A DNA stretch of 64,000 nucleotides from Echinococcus granulosus (taxonomy: Eukaryota > Platyhelminthes > Cestoda > Cyclophyllidea > Taeniidae): contig NW_020170493.1 in assembly GCF_000524195.1 (NCBI RefSeq), positions 9,563 to 73,562 on the forward strand, in the 5' to 3' direction. The position numbers were made by a program, and so were the translations under genes. Below the pieces are notes generated by a model, which saw only the letters and a list, made by a program, of their open reading frames with translations, did no database searches and was not told the origin of the DNA. This document shows positions 37,141 through 51,400 of the stretch, in pieces (positions within the stretch are counted from its first letter, which is position 1; every line of letters begins with the position of its first letter).

Positions 37141-40100
37141 CACTTAATTGACACCTTCATCCAAATAGCGTAGACAGCTCTGCGATAGAAAGCCAATCAC
37201 CTGAGGGGAACCAAACGGCTCCCCAGTTTGAACAGCGCTCAGCAAAACGGCATTTAAACCTGTCATCAACGCCAAGCTATTTAAAATAATCAAAAGCTTT
37301 CTTTTTACTCTCTCATGTTTGATATCAATTAAGAACTGCTTGTTAATTTCGAATTGTTATTTATTTCACTTCCCTCTTTTTTACAATCGGTATCCAATAG
37401 GTTATTAGCCAACCTACAGTGTTATAAAAGTATAAAACTATTAATAAATAGGCAGAATGCTTCTGGAATTTGAGGAATTCATTCCTTCGCCAGTACAAAT
37501 TAGTCTAACATTGTCTGTGATATTCGAAGAAGAAACACCTTTATTCAGTATTTACCAACAGGGACTAAAAGCAATCCCCATATTTTCCCGAAGAAAGGTT
37601 TACATTGTTGTTTGTACACTGGTGGGCATGAGATTTGAGGTGTAGACTTCGAAATGGGATAGTCTGGGTAGTTGGAAAGATATCGGGGCAGTGGGATTAA
37701 TACAAGTCTTGCAAACTACGGTATAACGAGTATTTTGATGGATAAAATCCTTCACAAATTGCCAAAATTAAAGGGTTTATCAACGGAGTTACACATGTAA
37801 CCCCCCACTCCCCTCTACCCCAATTTTCCTACCTAAACAGAGAAGGTTGAGGCAACCAGTAAATTTGATACGTGATACTCTTGATCTGCGGATAATTATA
37901 GACATTTTTCCTTTTCACATTAAAACAATAAAACCCATTTGTTGCGAAGGTCCTTTTGAATTCTGAAGCTCTGAGGGGCGTAAAGCCCCTCCTCTAGATA
38001 GGTACATGGATTAACTGAAAGCCAAGAACGAAAATGGCATTATCTATCACAATGTAAATCAAAGCAAAGAAAATCAAAAACTCATTAATTAAATAAAAGT
38101 GCTTTAAAAAGTGGAAAAGAACATTTGCGGATTGGTCTTCTTTTAAAATAAATCTACCTATCAAGAAATTCTCTAATTTTGCGCCATAACTAGAAAAAAA
38201 AATTAAAAAACGGAAGGGAAGTAATGTACTTTATTGGGGAAAAGTTGACATTTGACACCTTGAAAAGTGCACATTATTGGATGACTCACCAATCCCCGTG
38301 CTTTTACGTTTCTATGGTCCCGTTTGCACTACTTTAATTGTCAGACCACAAAAGTACGAATTATGACAGGAATTTGAGAGGCCTAAGTGGAAGCACGTGG
38401 AGTGACTTATATCACCTTCTCCAGTTTGAATAACACACCCCTTTTCCATCACTTTTGATTACGCGACGTATTTTATGGGTTTCCTTTACAAAGGAGGGCT
38501 CACAAGCGTAGCCACCTCCTTTCTCTTCTTTAGGGGGTCCTAGTAGTCATCTACGGTTTGAGACGATAGTGACCAAGACTTCCAGGTAGCAAAGATGGCT
38601 TCAGTCCAGGCAGAACTGCTCCCAGAACCCTTAGAAGATGGCGGCATGGTTAAAATTATCCAATGGAAACTCACTAAGTCGGGTTTTATTTGTAGAAGGA
38701 AAAGGGAACAAAAACATCATTTGAAAGCCCTTCTAGCGTGCGGCAATCAAGCGATTATTTACATGAAATGAACACCTAAGCGCACGGATTTTGCCACCAG
38801 TTTGGTGCCTATATTTCATTCCCGTCACTAGTGGATGGCGATGGTCACCCACCGCCCCCCGCTCTCAGCCTTTCTGCACGCTGATGCAGGACTTGACTCG
38901 CGGACCCCACGATTTTCATCACACCTTTCCCAAAAGTCTTCCAATTTTTATGACTCATGGAGGTTTAGGTGATTTGGGAGGATTGTCGAGGCAGCCAATC
39001 AAGCATTAACGGAGCTAGCGATAGCTCTGTTCCATACTACTAACGCCCATTTCAAGCGTACCACCGAAGGTAAAGAAGCCTTTACATGCGCCCACTTCTC
39101 AAAACGTGGCATTTGCATATTTTTAAGTAGATTTTTAGGAGAACACACGTATAATGCGTAATTTTATTTCCAACTCCCTAAAATTCACACAAAACAACTC
39201 TATTCACTGTCATTTTTGACAGTAAGCGTTCCCTACTTTATACTTTTACATTAGGTTTCATTGTCATTACAACTAGTGAACAGGTCCTCCACCTCTGTCT
39301 TCTCATCATAATCAACTTTTTTAAGCGATTTGTTAAATTCTTGTTGTCATTTTTAAGCAATCATTTGTCTCCTAAGTTCAGGGGTTTAAGAGATTCCCTC
39401 CTTTATTGGATCCGAATTCCATTGTGCTAGATTTGTAAACTGTTGTTCCATTTAGCGACCTCTTCAGATGCCGACATTCCATCAAGCCGTTTCAGATCGT
39501 GCTGGAAATGTCGCACCAGAAGCCAAATCACCAAGAGGATAGGTAATTCGCGGAAAAGAGAAGACTCATCACGATGATATCTAGACAAACATGGTTTCTT
39601 TGAATAGCCACCTTCTAGGAGTCGTCCTTATTGCCTTCTGCGACTGTAACGAGACATCCTGTGAAGGATGGTCATTTGCGAACGGCATCTGTAATAGTGT
39701 GTCCTCTGCAAAAAGAAGTGTATCGGTTGACCAAAAGCAAGGAAATTTGAGAGTTCAAACAATAAAGTGCTTCATTTAAAAGGGTGTATTTTATACTAAA
39801 CCATTCCAGAGACGTATTACATGGTGCAAACTACTGGTCGACTATTTTCCTCGAAAGAGTAATCCATTTATACGCAGGAAATAGGGAATGGGCAAATGGT
39901 TACCATCATTTCCACCTTTTATGGCTGTCAGATTGCGAGGGATCTTTAATTACCCTTGCATTCCTCCCCAATTCACATAGATTTTCGATATCTAAGACCT
40001 GCACACTGGCATTGTGCAGTGCTGTTACTACCCTACACCTTTGGGCCTTCTTTTTTATGCTCTGATTTGATGCCAACAAACAATAAACAATGCTCGCATT

Positions 40101-43100
40101 GTAAATAATCCAATCTAGTTGTCAGATGTGTAGAAGCAGACACATATCAATAATGGACAAATTAGTTCATGTGATTACAAAAATGCACCAATTCTCTTAG
40201 ATCGAATTTGAAAATTGGGAAAAATAGCGGAAAGATTATAGAATAAACCATCAATTTTTCCTTACCTGACGCCCAATCAAAAGTGAGTGTCGAAAATTAT
40301 TAGTCATCGATTGGCTACCGATCAGCCAATGCTTATAAAGCGCAATTGAGAATTCGAGTTCATTTCCACCAATCAGCTTCCAGTCAAGAGAGTTTATGAA
40401 GCGCTCCACTCTTCCCCTCCTCATTCATTGGCTTTAAGTCATCCAATTTATTTGGCGATTGAAAAATATCATTGTGTCATAAAATCGGGTGATTTCTGAC
40501 ATATTTTTTACGCTTTTCAAGCCAATTGTAGGTCTATTTAATCCGAAATCGGCGGATTAGCCAATACCATTCATCCACACGGTCAACGGTGAAGGTGGAG
40601 GGCTTAAAGACCTCGAAAGACCGCATGCTGAAAAATACCTTCATCTGACCACTTCACGCCTACCACATTAACAATCCCATTTGTTAAACACGAAAGCCAG
40701 TTTGTGATATTACTCTCAAAAAGATTATTTCTTCTTCATGCATAGAATCCAGTTAATCGTAAAGAAAAATGGCTTACTAAAATTCTAACGTGCATTTTGG
40801 GGTTTTATTGTCAATCGATCCCCACGTCAGGGCTCGAGGTAATACTTGGAAGTCAAAATTTGACGCTCCACGAGAAGGATATTAAACTTGTAAGCGTCAA
40901 ATGTGTCCACTTTTTCCTTTCTCTCTTTTTTTAGTTAAAACAAATTCCTTGCGCAAGTGGTTTCAGAGCATGACATTTCAGGTATTTATCGGGTTTAAAT
41001 ATCACAGCATTATTTCGCCAAGAGGCTCAAAAAAGTGCCTTTTCGACAACTCCACTGCACTGCAGGGTGTTAAAAATCTCCCTCTTTTTCTTCTTTTTAC
41101 TCCTCAGCTGAAATGCGCAGAAGTGAAGACCCCATTGTAAGGTCTCCTCGTGTAATCCCACACCATTCCCAGAGGTTGATGGGAGTGTACAATTCCCACC
41201 CTCTTACTCATGAAATGCCAATGCCACAAGAAGTATGCCTTCTAAAAATATGTGTGTGCATGGAATAGAATGGCGAGTGGGAGTTTGGATGCATTTGACC
41301 AACTTCATGTTGAAGTAAAATTAAAAGTAACCTTAAGGTGATGAAGATAATAGTGAAGGGTGGTTCAAATTTGCTACTTATGCGTCTACTTAAGAGAATT
41401 CCGGGTTGATGAATAAGGCTTTATGTCACAAGCAATTTCGTCAAACATTCTAACTTATTAGGACACCTTTTGGAAGCTGCTGAAGCAGCTTAAGTTTTAG
41501 GTGGCTAATTTTTTAATTCAATTCGTCGGCCAAAACACATATGCAATTCAAGCCACGTTAAATGGATGAGATGGATGGAATGATTGATACAGGGCGGACG
41601 AAGGGATAACCCAAGCGTGAAGTCTCAAATGCTTGTCTATTTTTTGGCTTGGACTAAGGTTCCATAGTCTTCAAGCGATTATCCACAAATAAATTCGCTT
41701 AAGTGTCAAACTCGTTGCTAAGGGGCCTCCCCTCACCAACAATCGATGTTTTGTTTTGTGCATTCTTTTAGCATGATAGTAATATTTTGAACGTTATACT
41801 GATTTAACGGCCTCGGATACCGGCCCTGCGTGGTACCGCCTATGCTAAGACAATTCGTTTCCATTGTAAGAAGCTAAAACTCAGTTGAATTAGTTGCCCT
41901 TTTCCTCACGTCCACACCACATCGCAGCGTCCGCCGATCCCTTGAGTTGATGCTACAAGTTGTGTGACTTGAGAAAAGAATCCTATTAAACGGTTGCAAG
42001 AAATACGAACTGCGCATGGACAGCCCGGGATGACCTTCCCAGGTCAGTGGGTCGACTTATCCATCCGTCCATCAGCAGGCAGGCAATCTCCTCCGCGCAC
42101 ACACATGCACAGAAGCACACATTCCACCTGATTGGTTGGGGTGGGAGAGGCCAATGGGGACTAGAGGAGAGAGGCTGTGATGTGGTGCGGTTAGGCGATG
42201 GGTGCGTTGGCGGGACTATCACTGAAGGTGGTGAGGGGAGGAGATTGGTAGTAGCACACACTTTGTTTCCGTGTCTACGTACACGTAAGCGCATAGGCAC
42301 ACATATACGCACATACACGCAAAAACACACACACCCACATCAACAGCGGCAACAGTAGCGTGGACTATGCTGTCGAGAAAGTGTGACCGCCAAGGCGTTA
42401 GCACCCAATTTTTGGCGTCTTCGGCTTCACAATTTAGGTAATTTCTTGATGGTTTTCATGCTCTTTGACTTCCTGATTGACCACTTATCATCCCCAAGCT
42501 AAGTGCACTTTTGACCCGATCAGACTGAATCAATTTTTAGTGGAAAAGATCATTTTTTGCCTCTTTTCAAATGCGCGGAGCTGATTCCAAAGCGAATATC
42601 GATTTTTCGGTCAAGTAACTTCAAACAAAATTTGGCGGTTTTTTTAATAAATTCCCAAAGCATTAGGTACTTCTTGAGCTCGTTTTTCCGGTATTTTATG
42701 CATCTATATAAAGATTATTTCAATGAGGCAATTTGCTTGCTACGACTTTAAAACAAACCGGTGGGTTTGCAAAATTCTGTGAATTATTTGCGAATTATAC
42801 TAGCTTTTTTATGGTGAAGGAGGGCAAGGAGAACCCTTGAAAACACGTGCTGGTGCGAAGTACTCTGCCATGGGTTGGTAGCGATCAATTTCAGTGAAGG
42901 CATGGAAAAAGAGGAGAAAGAGAATTATAAACCATTCTGCCGCTATCAGAACTTCGGGTGTCTCTAACCTCCTTCTAACCCTCCCAGCCGATGTAGGGGA
43001 CGAAATCCACGACAACTCGATTCGTGCTTCGCTCTATAAAACCTGAAAAGTTCCATTATTGTGTCAGCCTATTCTGCTGCCTGAGAAATAAGTTCTGTAT

Positions 43101-45447
43101 GGTGCGATCTGTAGCACGCATTTATTTTATGCCCACTTTTTGTTTTTTTTCTGATCCTGTCATTGGACACAACATGTGGGCTTATTGTTTTTGTCCAGCC
43201 TGTGTTCAACACAGTAGATTACAATATGTTTCTGCGCTGTGGGAGACGTTGCCCTGTTTACTTCTCCCGAAATGTCACCTTTTTGTCCCTTACGTCCCCA
43301 TTTTCGCACCCCATGTCCCTGGTGAGGCTACTTCACACAACGCCTCCACCAGTCATCCGGGAAGTAGAAAAACTGGACATGCAAAATATGGGCCTTTGTG
43401 ATGCTATTTATATGGGTTTTGGTAGCATATTACTACCTTGAAATGTCCCATCGGGTTGACTCAACTTCACGTCCGATTGACAAGTCGCGTCAGATGCATT
43501 AACTCGGTAAATTTTACAATCCCAACAATGTTCTTGACCCTTATTCATTCTTTTGGTTTAATTGGCGATTTTTAACGTGGAAGAAGTGATCCGCCCTCAA
43601 GTATCGGTTTGGAAGTGCTTCCATTATTTTCCTGTTTACTCCCAGCTAATGAGAAGCAAGGTAAAGTTTCAGCCACTTTTTCGCCAAATTCTGACATAAA
43701 TAACAGCAGGTTGAATTCTGATTAGCATAGAGGAGAAGTTCGCCTTCAAGTGAGTCCTGAAACATCCCTAGCAAACACGACTTTATAATCCATTTTCATG
43801 GAACCCTGAGGAACAAAATCTCCCCATGCACCAATAAAGCATAGAAGGATAAGCGACATCTCTTTAGCCCTCGTTGACTCACACTCCTGATTGTAAAAAT
43901 GTCCTTTTTTAAAAGGAGAAAGTTGACGATGTGCCTGTTTCGGAGTTTGTCGTTAAGCTTAATGTCAATGCACAGGTTAACGTGTGACCATTTCCATATT
44001 TTTTTCTTCCCGGCGTTCTTCTTTTGTCCCTCGCAAAGTGAATCACCCCCCGGGACGGCAATTAGTACTGTAATTTTAAATCCCCGCTCAAGGAGAGACC
44101 TCTCATCGAAGTGGAATTAACGGCAACTTCAGAAGCCCCTCCGCCACCATCCCGTGGGAATTGGCATCCTCGAAATCGAGGGTTTGATCGCCAGTTGTGG
44201 CCATAAAAAAGATCTCAAATTTGGCCGCTGAAAGCCTTTTAAATGCGGCTAATTTATTAGCCTCCGCCTTCTCCCTTTCTCTGTGTGTGTTTATGCGAAA
44301 AAGGTGGATTTTGCGAGAGGCCCGGTTAGTAGTGCAACTTCTTATTCTACAGGGAGCAAGATTGTAGAAAAAAGACTATTTTTTCTGTTTGTATTTCATG
44401 TTAGCTGCTTTAAAAGCGGCGGTTCCATATCAGCTGATCGAGCAGTCGCGAAAGCAGCTGTTTTTGTTACACTTTTGACTTACTTAAACAAAAACCTGCG
44501 AATAGACAACAAAACCCTCCCATTTTAATCAAACAGTTAATTTAAAAATTTATTGCAAACATTTGCTTTTCCCTTTTTTGCTTCTTCATTTGACGACCGC
44601 TCACATGACTCTCACGAGGCGGATTTTAGCCTGTTGGAGCGATTGTTGTGCAGATTTTTTGACCGCTAATCGGGCCACGGAGTTGAACGGGCTTGACCGC
44701 ACAACCAGATTGAACACCTGTTCCCACAGTTCGCCCCACGCACTGCATACATTTGCCGACGCCGCTTTCTTCCGCCCACCCTCCGCCTCCCCCCTCCCCG
44801 ACCGTTCCCCCTTCGTCCTCCTCTTCATTCACCCAGCCATCCGACCAATCATCGCCTAGCCACGACAACCACCCCTCAAACAGCAATCACATTCGTGGCA
44901 TTTTCTGCTTGACATCGGCGTGACCTTGCAAGGCTACAGTTTGGATTGCTGTGGTCGCGCAAGTGACCCGTGATACCGAGGCGATCAGTTCAAATAACCT
45001 GGAATTATCTACCCAGGGGATATTTCCCCTCCCTATCCTTCTCCTCTCTCCTCCCCCGCTCTCCTGCCTCCTCCACGGCCATATTTCATTCTATAAATGT
45101 TGTAATTTCGGCAAAACCACCTTTGCCCCTTATTTCTGTTGATTCGCGAGGGAGGTTTCTTCGAAGAATCGGATTTAAGGCTCTAGAAGCTCATCCGACG
45201 CACCAAAAATTGGGATATGTTTGCGGATATTGGCTAGTGAAAACTTTTACAAAAGAGAAAAGTATGAAATACCCAATGCTTCAAAGTGCCAAACTGACCT
45301 TCACGAGACGCTTAAAATCAACTGCCCAAAAGCAAAGGCTTTTGACATGTTTGATTGACCCGTTTTGACAGATCTGTCGTGCAAAATGTTGATAAGGCAA
45401 AAGGATTATTTGCCACCTCCTCTCTTTCCCCTCACCCCATCCGTCAA
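37141..45447. other. Non-coding region upstream of collagen IV
   Basis: No supported gene. It includes a dense CCAAT/ATTGG cluster at 40265-40570, a CA-rich low-complexity stretch at about 42090-42350, and pyrimidine-rich sequence at about 45020-45080 and 45415-45440 just before the collagen start. The last few hundred bases probably contain the collagen promoter and 5' UTR. Overlapping frames at 43024-43441 carry no domain. Confidence 0.4.
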
Positions 45448-48400
45448 ATGCCAAGTGGATGTTCGAATAGCCTTATATGCAATTTTTTTGCCTTTTTTGC
45501 ATCCAGGCTTCACTCTTCATACCTCGCTACGGTGGCTATAGCCCTCCTTTTTTCCCTCGTCGCTTCTGCCTCAGCGGTATGACAAAAAGCTTTTCTTATT
45601 TTCCCGACCTCTTGCTACCTTCTAAACAAACTGACAGTTACTCTTAATCGTGTGAACGAAAATATCTTTTTTTCTTTTCTAAATTCTCACAACTTAGGTT
45701 TTTTGGTCTTCTACCTATAATGCCGACTCTCTTCACTAAATGTGCTCTCCATTGTGGAAAATTTATGATTGGCTAATCATGGCTTAATCAAAAAAATACA
45801 TGCGATTATTGGTAAGCAAAAAAATACTTCCAGAAGCAGAAAATTGAATTCTTGTCTCTCCAAAAGTATGCAATTATTCAATTCCTCAAAGGCATACTTT
45901 ACCACTTCACTACTAATTTAACAGCCAGTCTTGTTTATGGGAAAGGAGAAAAAAAGTTGTAATTGATCTCAAAAAACCCACCTGATGGTAAATAAATAAA
46001 TGGAAAACTACTAGAAGTAAGGTATTAAAGAAAACTACTTTCTATTTTAAAGCAAATCCCATGGCAGATTGATCCTGCGCGATGCCAATTATTGTGCACA
46101 CCAGACCAATGCCAATGCGTCGGAATTCGCGGTCCCAGAGTACGTCCTCCTTTACTACTCAAATCCATGTTTCAGTAGATAGGTGGGTAATCGTCTTGAG
46201 AACCTAACGTTTGTTTTAGGGACCACCGGGCGAAGTAGGACCGGTGGGAGCTTGGGGACCTCCTGGTGATGTGGGTATGCCCGGAGTGCCTGGCGAACGT
46301 GGTGATCGTGGCTACCCTGGTGCTCCTGGGCTTCAGGGTCGAAAAGGAGAACCGGTGAGCACGTTTGAATCCTCACCCTGGATATTTATTGATATTAGAT
46401 TAGTCAGAAGGCCGTTTTTCTCATTTGATTGTATTTATATACAAACTATGCTATATATAGGAATATTTCGGCAAAAATTTGAAAATCATTGGTTCAGAAA
46501 ATTCAAAGTTTCCAGTCAAATTCAAAACAAGTTTGAAATCTTGCTATTGTCCTCCTTCCCTCCCCGAGTAACCTCTGAAGCTTGTAAAAGTCTGGAGAAA
46601 GCAAAGTCATGATACCTCCCTCTTGTGAGAGCAGTCGCATGAACTCCCCTTGCCTACGCTTCCCGTGCAGTAAGCACTGCGCAATCAGCATTTTGAAAAT
46701 TTACCGGCGAGGTGGAAATGCAAGTCAGTAAGCCGTAAGGAAGGCGAGATGATGCTCAAGTAAAGCGTCAGTAAGGCACCTTGTCAATTTTTACCGCACC
46801 TAGAGTTAAATCCCTTCCATGAGCTGCATCGATGAGAGGTTCAGGCCTAATACCATTCAAGACTGAGTGGCACCCCAAGGATGCACTCTAAATGGCAATA
46901 TTTACTCGTGGAAACACCTGTCCAGAAAGACAAATTATCAAAGGATATAACCGAATCTAGGCACAAATAGCCAGCGCTTATCCTCAGTGCTCCTTGCTAA
47001 CTGGTAGTGACACAACAGCGCCCCCTCAAAAGCCAACCTAACTTTTCCATTAGTTTTTATGATCTTAAAAAGGCCATTTGTACACTAGTCGCATATATTT
47101 GTCGATGAGTATTATAAGGAAACGTCGGCTAATTGCATCGAACTGGCAACTAAAAACTACTTTAATAAGAAAAATTGAGCTACTTCACAAGAAAACTTTA
47201 AAAAACCAGTAGGCCTCCATTTGAATTATAAAAAGGAGTAAAATAAACGAAAAATTCGCTCACCTTCACATGAAGCAGTTTAAATTACATTTAAGCACAA
47301 ACTGTTGAAATTTGTAGAGCTTCCTCTAACTGTGATTTAAAAGTATTCGTTTTGGTAAATGTTAGTCAAAAACATAGCTGTGCAGTTTCCATAACGTGGT
47401 TTTCCAGGTCAACGAACTATTTTTTAAAACACATTTTGTCTTTACTTAATCAGTCCAAAATATGTTTGATAATTTTCGACAATCATCAGCAGATAATTTT
47501 CACACCCTTAAAAAACCAAGTTAATAAAGATTTTTTAAACTTATTCAACTTTTTCAGGGTGTTCAAGGTCCACCTGGATATGCCGGCATTCATGGTTTGC
47601 AGGTAACTTTCTAATTGGCCTGCACTGTTTTATGACACGCCCTGAGCTTAATGCATAAATAACAAAGAATGGAATGTATGTAGTCAGAATCGTCATTCTT
47701 GAACCAAGGCAGTGGCTTTCAATTTTGGACCCTTTAGTTACTAATAGTTCAGCCGTAAAGATGTCTCATTTGGCCTTTTCTGGTATTTGGAAGGCTTGAT
47801 CTATGAGTTTACCAATTCCTTGCTTTTATCTCAGGGTCACCCTGGAAGAAGGGGGATTAAAGGTGCACGGGGTGCCACTGGATGTGAAGGCCCTCGGGTA
47901 GGCATTATCCGCATACTTCATCAACCAAAAAATAATGCTTTTTTCCAGCTAATCTCAGATCCTTCCCTCCGTGTTAGGGTCCAGATGGAAGTCCTGGAAT
48001 AGCTGGACCCTCAGGTATTCAGGGACCCCCTGGCGAACGCGGTCCCCGTGGTCCGAAAGGAAACCCTGGATACATGAACGCTGGACCTCCCGGTCCACCG
48101 GTAGGCTACTAATGTAGATTTAAGTGAACTTCGTTTATTTTAGTGCCTTCTTGTAAATTCTCAAACCGCTTATTAAGCATACAGAGGGTTAGTAGGCTTT
48201 AAGATTCTGACTATATACCTCTGAAAGGCCATTTTTCGTACCATATATATGTAAACATGGCTGAATTCAACAACTGTGCCGTCCAAGTTTTCTCGAGGGA
48301 CGTAAAAGTTCATAATTCTCTGTCTGTGTAGAGAAGGGCTGAATCGAAAATCAGTAGCGGAGTTTGTAACACCATCATGGAAGCTGACTCGTGATAGATT

Positions 48401-51400
48401 AAAGCTGCCGGCGTGACTTCCTAATTGAGCGAAATATCCTTCACTCGGCGAGGCAATTGCGGGTGGGATCTGTCGACTCGACGTAATGGCAAAGCTCGAA
48501 CAACATCGAGAAAAGCTTCATCTTTGGAGACATTCAAGACCAGGCAGACATCGAAAAGAAGGTTCTCTTCCCACAATACAACACAACGCGTGACCGCATG
48601 CCTCATAGGGAAGAAGTTCCACTCGTTAAAAGGTTTTGATAGACATTTCGGGATAGGCGTTAGGTACTGTCGCACCTTCATTCACTTCCTTTTCATTCTC
48701 CTGGTTCTATTTTATAGAGCTCCAAGAGTTTCTTACTGCCTTTCTTGTTGTTGTTTTTTTTTTTTTAGGGTCAGTCGGGCGATGTTGGCTACATGGGTCC
48801 ACCTGTGAGTTTTGCAACCTAGATTTGCTCTCTGTTCTACTTTATCTTCCATGCATTTTGTTTTATCAAAACAAGTCAAAAATATTCACTGTATTGGCAC
48901 ATCAAGGCCTTGGCGATGCCTGAATGTGCGCGCATTTGCGTCTAGACAGTTTCACAAATCGGAGGCATTAGGTAAGCCCCCGGCGGTCAACAACCCGCCT
49001 TCCCGTCTGTATGCCTACCTACAAGTGGAGATTTGTGCCCACCCATAGTTGAGAGGCCAACAGAACCGCGGTGGAATTGTTGTCTGGCAACGCACAAACA
49101 CTCCAATCTTCTAGACGCGCAATAATTTGTGGTGGGACGAAAAAGCCAGTTGGTGAGACGTGGGGCATAATAGCGACCACCTGTAGTCTTGTCAAGATGT
49201 GGGTCATGGTGTACCATGACAACATGCCTCCGACAGATGTCTAGACCTCAGGAAAGTACCAGTGCGGGCAAATCTAAGACAGATGGTCGGTGGTGGTCGG
49301 TCGGCCTTGTTTCACTTCACCAATCGCCAACTTTATTTATCACCAGACGGGAGGTATTTTCCAAATGTCAAAATAATCAGATGATCCAGTGCAAATTTTT
49401 GAAACTACTTTATTTGAGCATGTAATACTTCCTCATTTAAAACTGCACTTTAATCAATCTACATTATCTTTTGTTAAAGGGTTTTCGAGGCCCTCCAGGT
49501 TACGATGGGCCCATCGGAGAGCGCGGACCTATGGGTCCAAAGGTAGGTCTGCTTCACTCTACCTTGCCGAGCACTCATAACTTTGGTTGAAGGTTCCCAC
49601 ACCCATGGGAATAACTGTCTGCTTGAAAAAAAGTTGTGGTTGCTTTTCAGGGTTACAAAGGCGCGATTGGACCACGCGGTCCACCCGGCAGAGACGCACC
49701 GACAATTACGATTGAAGGACAAAAGGGTGATCAAGGCTTTCGTGGGGTGCCCGGGCGTGATGGACGACCTTGTGAAGTTCTAGAACTCCTCTCTGGACCG
49801 CGTGGCCGGTCTGGATATCCAGTAAGTGCTCCATGCTACTCAAATGGAGGTTTTAAGCATAGGAAAGTAGATGAATCAGTTTTGTTTTTCTCTATAGGGA
49901 CCACGCGGGCCGAAGGGAGATCGTGGAGAGAGGGGCACGGAGGGATTTCAGGTAGGATTTTTTTTCCCAATCCATCTTAAAATGGAAGCATTTATTTTCT
50001 AATCTTGGTTTGTTTCCTTGATAAAGTTACGAATTTGAGAATTTACCAATGCAGTTGCGATTTTTTGTGGTAATCAGTGAGAAAAAAAATTTCAGGGACC
50101 AGACGGATATCCGGGTCTTCTGGGAGAGAAGGGTCTTCCCGGCCGTGAGGGTGATCGAGTGCGTTTGCCACCTTGTAAACGTTTTGTGAGACGGTGAAAC
50201 AATCTACGACAAATTTTTAAAATTTTCCTGGTTTTTATGAATATAGGGTCAAGTTGGTGATATTGGCGATCCGGGCCGCGTCGGTGAGCCCGTAAGTTTT
50301 CCACCCATTCGGACAGCTGTTCTTTTGGTCAATCAAGTGAAGGAAGGCTTTTATCTGATAGGGCGATCGTGGTTTTGACGGTGATATGGGAAGAATGGGT
50401 CCAGCTGGAGCTCCCGGTGAACGCGGACCTCCTGGAGTTGACGGTCTTCCTGGTTTTAGAGGTCCTAAGGGTCGTCCAGGGGTAAGTTATCCTACCATTA
50501 ATATGTTTGCATTTCCTAAGCAGGGCTTTTCATCGACATTTTCGGTGAAATTTTTCAGAGCCTTCGGGACTGTGTTGGTCCTCGAGGTCGAAAGGGCGAA
50601 CGCGGACCTCCTGGCGCGAAAGGTTTCCTTGGCTACAGAGGTCGCCAAGGTCCCACAGGCTACAAGGGTCCCAAGGGTGACCCAGGTCCCCGTGGTAGGC
50701 CCGGACCTCCTGGTCGTATGTGCGAGACGGGTGAGATGGGACTGGTAGGCGAAAAGGGTGAAACTGGTACGTATTAGAAATGATTTATTAACTAATATCC
50801 CTGCTGTATATGCTTACTCAAGTACATATAAGAGTATCAGTTAATTTCCTCAACCAGGTTTGCCAGGAAGACGCGGAGAGGACGGTGATCCCGGTTACAT
50901 GGGTCCTCAGGGTCCCCGAGGTCCGGACGGTCTGACCCCAATGTACGGACCTGTTGGAGAACCGGGAATACCCGGTTCACCCGGTCGTGTAGGCCCCAAG
51001 GGAGACCCTGGTCTTCCTGGCGATCGCGGTGATAAGGGCTACCGCGGTACCCCCACCGTCGGCCTTCCCGGACCCCGCGGTCCTTCTGGCGATATGGGCG
51101 AACCCGGACGCACCGGTGCACCCGGTCTAATGGGCCCGGCCGGCGAAAAAGGTAAGATCTTTGCCCTATCTGTATGATGAAAGCACTGATCTATTCCGGA
51201 CTGCGGAGTTTAGTTTCCTAGACTCGAATCAACTGAATCACTGAAGCACCTAACCACCTAGCTGCCAAGCTTTAGATGAAGCCACTGAATAATGTCCCTT
51301 TCTGGATTTAAATTAGGAATCAACTTCAAATCCTCGGCTTTGGAGATCGTAACTTTACTTTATAAAGCCTCAGTAGACTTTGCTTAGTTAAACAGTAGAT

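Noticed and set aside
42090..42350. CA/GT-rich segment considered as a microsatellite or regulatory array
   Set aside because: Irregular and interrupted; reported only as low-complexity sequence within the intergenic entry.
43024..43441. Two overlapping plus-strand frames rich in Cys, Phe and Pro
   Set aside because: Overlapping registers and no domain; typical of non-coding sequence with few stops.
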